Assembly (NCBI GenBank): GCA_017380955.1
Contig: JAFOCZ010000093.1
Coordinates: forward strand, 1-8,147
Source: Alistipes sp.
GTDB taxonomy: Bacteria > Bacteroidota > Bacteroidia > Bacteroidales > Rikenellaceae
Length of the DNA stretch: 8,147 bases
Reading direction: 5' to 3'
How positions within the stretch are numbered: the stretch's first letter is position 1; every line of letters starts with the position of its first letter. Positions 6,122-8,147 of this stretch are shown here, piece after piece. Below the pieces are notes generated by a model. It ran no database searches. It saw only the letters and a list, made by a program, of their open reading frames with translations, and was not told the DNA's origin. The position numbers and the translations under genes are program-made.

Positions 6122-7351
6122 TTATCGCTTCTCTACCCACGAATCCTTCAATCCGAGGAAGTAGAGTATGCCGTCGAGGCCTACCGTAGATAGCGACTGT
6201 CGTGCTGTCTCACGCACCTTAGGTTTTGCGTGGAAGGCGATGCCGAGACCCGCAATGTTGAGCATAGGCAGGTCGTTAGCGCCATCACCCACAGCCACCG
6301 ACTGCTGAATGTCTATCTTCTCGAATTGGCAGAGGAGACGCAACAGTTCGGCCTTACGCGCGCCATCCACCACCTCGCCGGTGTAGCGTCCTGTGAGTTT
6401 GCCGTTGTCGTCAACCTCCAACTCATTGGCATATACATAGTCGAAGCCGAATCGGCGCTTCAGGTAGTTTCCGAAGTATGTGAAACCTCCCGAGAGTATC
6501 GCGGTCTTGTATCCCACACGCTTGAGGATTGTCATCATACGATCCACACCCTCGGTGATTGGGAGGTTAACGGCGATATCCTCCATAACACTCACGTCGA
6601 GACCCTTTAGGAGTGCCACACGCTGCTTGAAACTCTCTGTGAAGTCTATCTCGCCACGCATAGCGCGCTCCGTAATCTCACGCACCTCCTTGCCCACTCC
6701 GGCGCGGTCTGCTAACTCATCGATAACCTCTGTGCGGATTAGCGTAGAGTCCATATCGAAGCATATGAGACGTCGTGAGCGGCGGAATATGCCATCCTTC
6801 TGGAACGAGATGTCCACCTCGCCGTCGTTGGATATCTGCATCAGTGCATTCTGGAAGTGACCCTTGTTCTCGAGCGTACCACGCACCGAGAACTCGATAC
6901 TTGTCTTTGGTGCTCGGTGATCCTCGTCGAGAGGCATACGTCCTGTAAGGCGGTTAATATCGTCGATGTTGAGACCCTCCTCGGATATAGCCTGTGTTAC
7001 GCGTGATATATGCTCTGCGGTGATCTTACGACCCACCATAGTTATGATATATCGGTTTTTGCCCTGTCCTGTCACCCAGTAGTTGTAATCCTCCTCGGCG
7101 ATAGGCTCAAATCGTATCGTTATGTTCATCTCCGAAGCCTTGAACAGCAACTCCTTCATAATCTGTCCCGAGCGCTCGGGAGTTGTCATAAATAGTATTC
7201 CGAGTGTTAGGCTGCGATGAATATTCGACTGACCAATATCGAGGATAAAGGCGTCGTGCGCTGCGAGTATTCCTGTCAGCGAAGATGTGAGGCCTGGTTT
7301 GTCCTCACCCGATATGTTTATCTGTATAATCTCTATATCCTCTTTTTGCAT
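6122..7351 (-). CDS. serB: Phosphoserine phosphatase SerB with N-terminal ACT domains
   Basis: This 409-residue protein catalyses the last step of serine biosynthesis, converting O-phospho-L-serine to L-serine and phosphate. The C-terminal HAD domain (about residues 193-400) carries every catalytic motif. The nucleophile is D199 in FDMDSTL, with D201 as acid/base. E208 and R244 are the expected substrate-carboxylate contacts. Motif II is S287-G-G, K333 is the motif III lysine, and motif IV is GDGAND with D356 and D360. The N-terminal half has two regions resembling ACT ligand-binding domains: about 6-83 (IQINISGEDKPGLTSSLTGIL, interrupted here only for description) and about 100-185, which could bind serine for feedback control. 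The two-ACT form of about 400 residues is common in Bacteroidota and other phyla. The protein is cytoplasmic. The start at 7351 sits about 23 nt after the expected transcription start from the -7 box at 7388-7381. Nothing appears missing. Confidence 0.96.
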   Translation of the reverse strand: MQKEDIEIIQINISGEDKPGLTSSLTGILAAHDAFILDIGQSNIHRSLTLGILFMTTPERSGQIMKELLFKASEMNITIRFEPIAEEDYNYWVTGQGKNRYIITMVGRKITAEHISRVTQAISEEGLNIDDINRLTGRMPLDEDHRAPKTSIEFSVRGTLENKGHFQNALMQISNDGEVDISFQKDGIFRRSRRLICFDMDSTLIRTEVIDELADRAGVGKEVREITERAMRGEIDFTESFKQRVALLKGLDVSVMEDIAVNLPITEGVDRMMTILKRVGYKTAILSGGFTYFGNYLKRRFGFDYVYANELEVDDNGKLTGRYTGEVVDGARKAELLRLLCQFEKIDIQQSVAVGDGANDLPMLNIAGLGIAFHAKPKVRETARQSLSTVGLDGILYFLGLKDSWVEKR

Positions 7352-7380
7352 AACCTGATAATTTATTATTAAGTTTCCTA

Positions 7381-7388
7381 CAAATATA
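7381..7388 (-). promoter_or_regulatory. -7 element of the serB promoter
   Basis: The minus strand reads TATATTTG (7388-7381), a full match to TAnnTTTG, about 30 nt before the serB ATG. No TTTG lies at the expected -33 distance (about 7408-7413), where the sequence is only A/T-rich, so the promoter is incomplete by consensus. The predicted leader is about 23 nt. Confidence 0.6.
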
Positions 7389-7410
7389 CTTATTTTTTGT
7401 AAAATTTATA

Positions 7411-7418
7411 TAACTTTG
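7411..7418 (+). promoter_or_regulatory. -7 element of the DUF5606 gene promoter
   Basis: TAACTTTG matches TAnnTTTG exactly and would start transcription near 7425, giving a leader of about 80 nt. A TTTG at 7396-7399 is only 11 nt away and is too close to act as the -33 element; none occurs at the usual 19-21 nt. The element is back to back with the serB -7 box, 22 nt away. Confidence 0.55.
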
Positions 7419-7437
7419 CGTCATAAAATTTTGTTAT

Positions 7438-7466
7438 AGCGCGATAAGCCTAACCTTATAAACGCT
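7438..7466 (+). other. Possible leader hairpin of the DUF5606 gene
   Basis: Within the predicted leader, AGCG (7438-7441) can pair with CGCT (7463-7466), and ATAAG (7444-7448) with CTTAT (7455-7459), around a 6-nt loop and a small internal loop. The pairing is modest and the surroundings are A/T-rich, so it may be chance. It does not resemble a riboswitch class that I know. Confidence 0.3.
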
Positions 7467-7504
7467 GAATACGAACTAATTAAACTATATAACAAGTATA
7501 AATT

Positions 7505-7918
7505 ATGGAATTGAAGGATATCTTGGCCATCTCAGGCCAGCCAGGTCTTTACAAGTATGTAGCGCAGTCTATGCGTGGTGTTATCGTTGAGTCACTCACC
7601 GACGGCAAGCGTATGAACGCTTCTGCCACCTCTCGCGTTAGCGCCCTCACCGAGATCTCTATGTTCACCGAGGGTGAGGATATAGCGTTGGCAGACGTGT
7701 TCACCAACATCTGGAACTATACCGAGGGTAAGGAGGCAATCTCTCATAAGGAGTCTGCGGAGCGTATCACCGAGGAGTTCGCAAAGGTATTGCCAGAGTA
7801 CGACCGCGATCGTGTTCACGTATCGGATATGAAGAAGTGCTTTGCGTGGTATAACATCCTCGTTAAGGCTGGCTTCACAGAGTTCAAACTCCCATCATAC
7901 GACGAGACCGAGGAGTAA
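7505..7918 (+). CDS. DUF5606 family protein
   Basis: This 137-residue protein resembles the small Bacteroidota-restricted DUF5606 family. The N-terminal block reads LKDILAISGQPGLYKYVAQ, followed by VIVESLTDGKR, RVSALTEISMFTEGEDIALADVF and, near the C-terminus, VSDMKKCFAWYNILVKAGFTEF. The ISGxPGLYK opening and the VESLxDGKR segment are the hallmarks. The first half looks like a small beta-barrel-like domain and the second half (about 80-130) is helical. There is no signal peptide, so it should be cytoplasmic. The family's role is not established as far as I know. It has its own promoter, divergent from serB, and its own terminator, so it is a single-gene unit. Codon use is highly regular, as in well-expressed genes. 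The ATG at 7505 is preceded by an A/T-rich stretch, typical of Bacteroidota starts. Confidence 0.9.
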   Translation: MELKDILAISGQPGLYKYVAQSMRGVIVESLTDGKRMNASATSRVSALTEISMFTEGEDIALADVFTNIWNYTEGKEAISHKESAERITEEFAKVLPEYDRDRVHVSDMKKCFAWYNILVKAGFTEFKLPSYDETEE

Positions 7919-7940
7919 GACTTTAGTTTTATATGCAGAC

Positions 7941-7966
7941 AATCCCGCCCGAAAGGCGGGATTTTT
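7941..7966 (+). terminator. Intrinsic terminator of the DUF5606 gene
   Basis: A perfect 9-bp GC-rich stem, AATCCCGCC (7941-7949) with GGCGGGATT (7955-7963), closes a CGAAA loop and runs into TTTTT (7962-7966). It lies 23 nt after the stop codon. This is a textbook Rho-independent terminator for the upstream gene. Confidence 0.93.
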
Positions 7967-7997
7967 AATTAGTAGTGAGTAATTAGTAATTAGTAAT
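7967..7997. repeat. Short AATTAGT heptamer array
   Basis: AATTAGT occurs at 7967-7973, 7981-7987 and 7988-7994, with a diverged unit AGTGAGT at 7974-7980 keeping the 7-nt period, then a partial AAT. It starts directly after the terminator T-run. Confidence 0.75.
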
Positions 7998-8021
7998 CGT
8001 GTCGCCCTGAGGGGCGATTAC
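7993..8021. other. GC-rich hairpin between two heptamer arrays
   Basis: TCGCCC (8002-8007) pairs with GGGCGA (8012-8017) around a TGAG loop. Flanking GTAA (7993-7996) can pair with TTAC (8018-8021) across a small bulge; alternatively GTAATCG pairs with CGATTAC (8015-8021). There is no T-run, so termination is unlikely. It resembles a small intergenic repeat unit; role unknown. Confidence 0.5.
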
Positions 8022-8062
8022 AAAGTGAAAAGTGAAAAGTGAAAGGTGAAAAGTGAAAAGTG
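8022..8062. repeat. AAAGTGA heptamer tandem repeat
   Basis: Nearly six head-to-tail copies of the 7-nt unit AAAGTGA are present. The fourth copy carries one A-to-G change at 8045, and the last is cut one base short by a C at 8063. No reading frame or promoter is associated with it. Arrays like this are frequent in Bacteroidales intergenic DNA, from general recall. Confidence 0.85.
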
Positions 8063-8084
8063 CGGTCTCTGCGAGGCTTTAATT

Positions 8085-8142
8085 TATGGGTATTGATGGG
8101 GACTGATGGGTATAAATAGGTAGCGCCCCATAACTACCCATC
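8085..8142. repeat. Decamer repeat with overlapping inverted repeat
   Basis: Three units with a 10-nt period start at 8085, 8095 and 8105, sharing the core ATGGG (consensus GATGGGTATT). The third unit also begins an inverted repeat: GATGGGTA (8105-8112) with TACCCATC (8135-8142), a 22-nt spacer between them. A shorter alternative pairs GGTAG (8119-8123) with CTACC (8134-8138). The window ends 5 nt later, so the element may continue. Confidence 0.55.
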
Positions 8143-8147
8143 TCTCC

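Noticed and set aside
6230..7195. Plus-strand open frames opposite serB
   Set aside because: serB has all its catalytic motifs in the minus frame; these are mirror frames.
7967..8062. CRISPR-like array
   Set aside because: The units are 7 nt in direct contact without spacers, so this is a simple tandem repeat.

Overview
This window looks like a chromosomal segment from a member of the Bacteroidota, probably a gut Bacteroidales (a Rikenellaceae/Alistipes relative is a guess). Three things point there. Promoters match the Bacteroidota pattern (-33 TTTG, a 19-nt spacer, -7 TAnnTTTG). Genes lack Shine-Dalgarno sequences. Two protein families are typical of the phylum: DUF5689 lipoproteins and a DUF5606 protein. 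There are eight protein genes and one tRNA.

Layout. Positions 1-173 hold no supportable gene. A tRNA-Arg (anticodon TCT) lies on the minus strand at 208-281, with its own promoter (376-406) and an intrinsic terminator (174-199). A divergent plus-strand promoter (502-532) starts a tight four-gene plus-strand cluster. In order it encodes a small secreted protein of unknown function (566-961), a 5'(3')-deoxyribonucleotidase-type HAD phosphatase (985-1422), a GH95 alpha-L-fucosidase lipoprotein (1441-3789) and a 199-residue cytoplasmic protein I do not recognise (3831-4430). Gaps are 18 to 41 nt, so these are probably co-transcribed. No SusC/SusD pair or regulator is present, so this is not a visible polysaccharide utilisation locus.

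The minus strand from 7351 to 4443 carries serB (phosphoserine phosphatase with N-terminal ACT-type domains). After a 166-nt gap with a strong imperfect stem-loop come two overlapping lipoprotein genes, both of the DUF5689 type. The last of these converges on the plus-strand cluster with only a 12-nt gap.

serB and the DUF5606 gene (7505-7918) diverge from a 153-nt region in which two -7 elements sit back to back. The DUF5606 gene ends in a clear intrinsic terminator. The last 180 nt are intergenic repeat DNA: two heptamer arrays separated by a GC-rich hairpin, then a decamer repeat with an inverted repeat.

Functional picture. The window combines housekeeping (tRNA, serine biosynthesis, nucleotide salvage) with envelope and glycan functions (fucosidase, two lipoproteins, a small exported protein). 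I found no defence system, CRISPR array, transposase or integrase. The least explained items are the overlapping DUF5689 pair, the 199-residue protein and the structured gap after serB.
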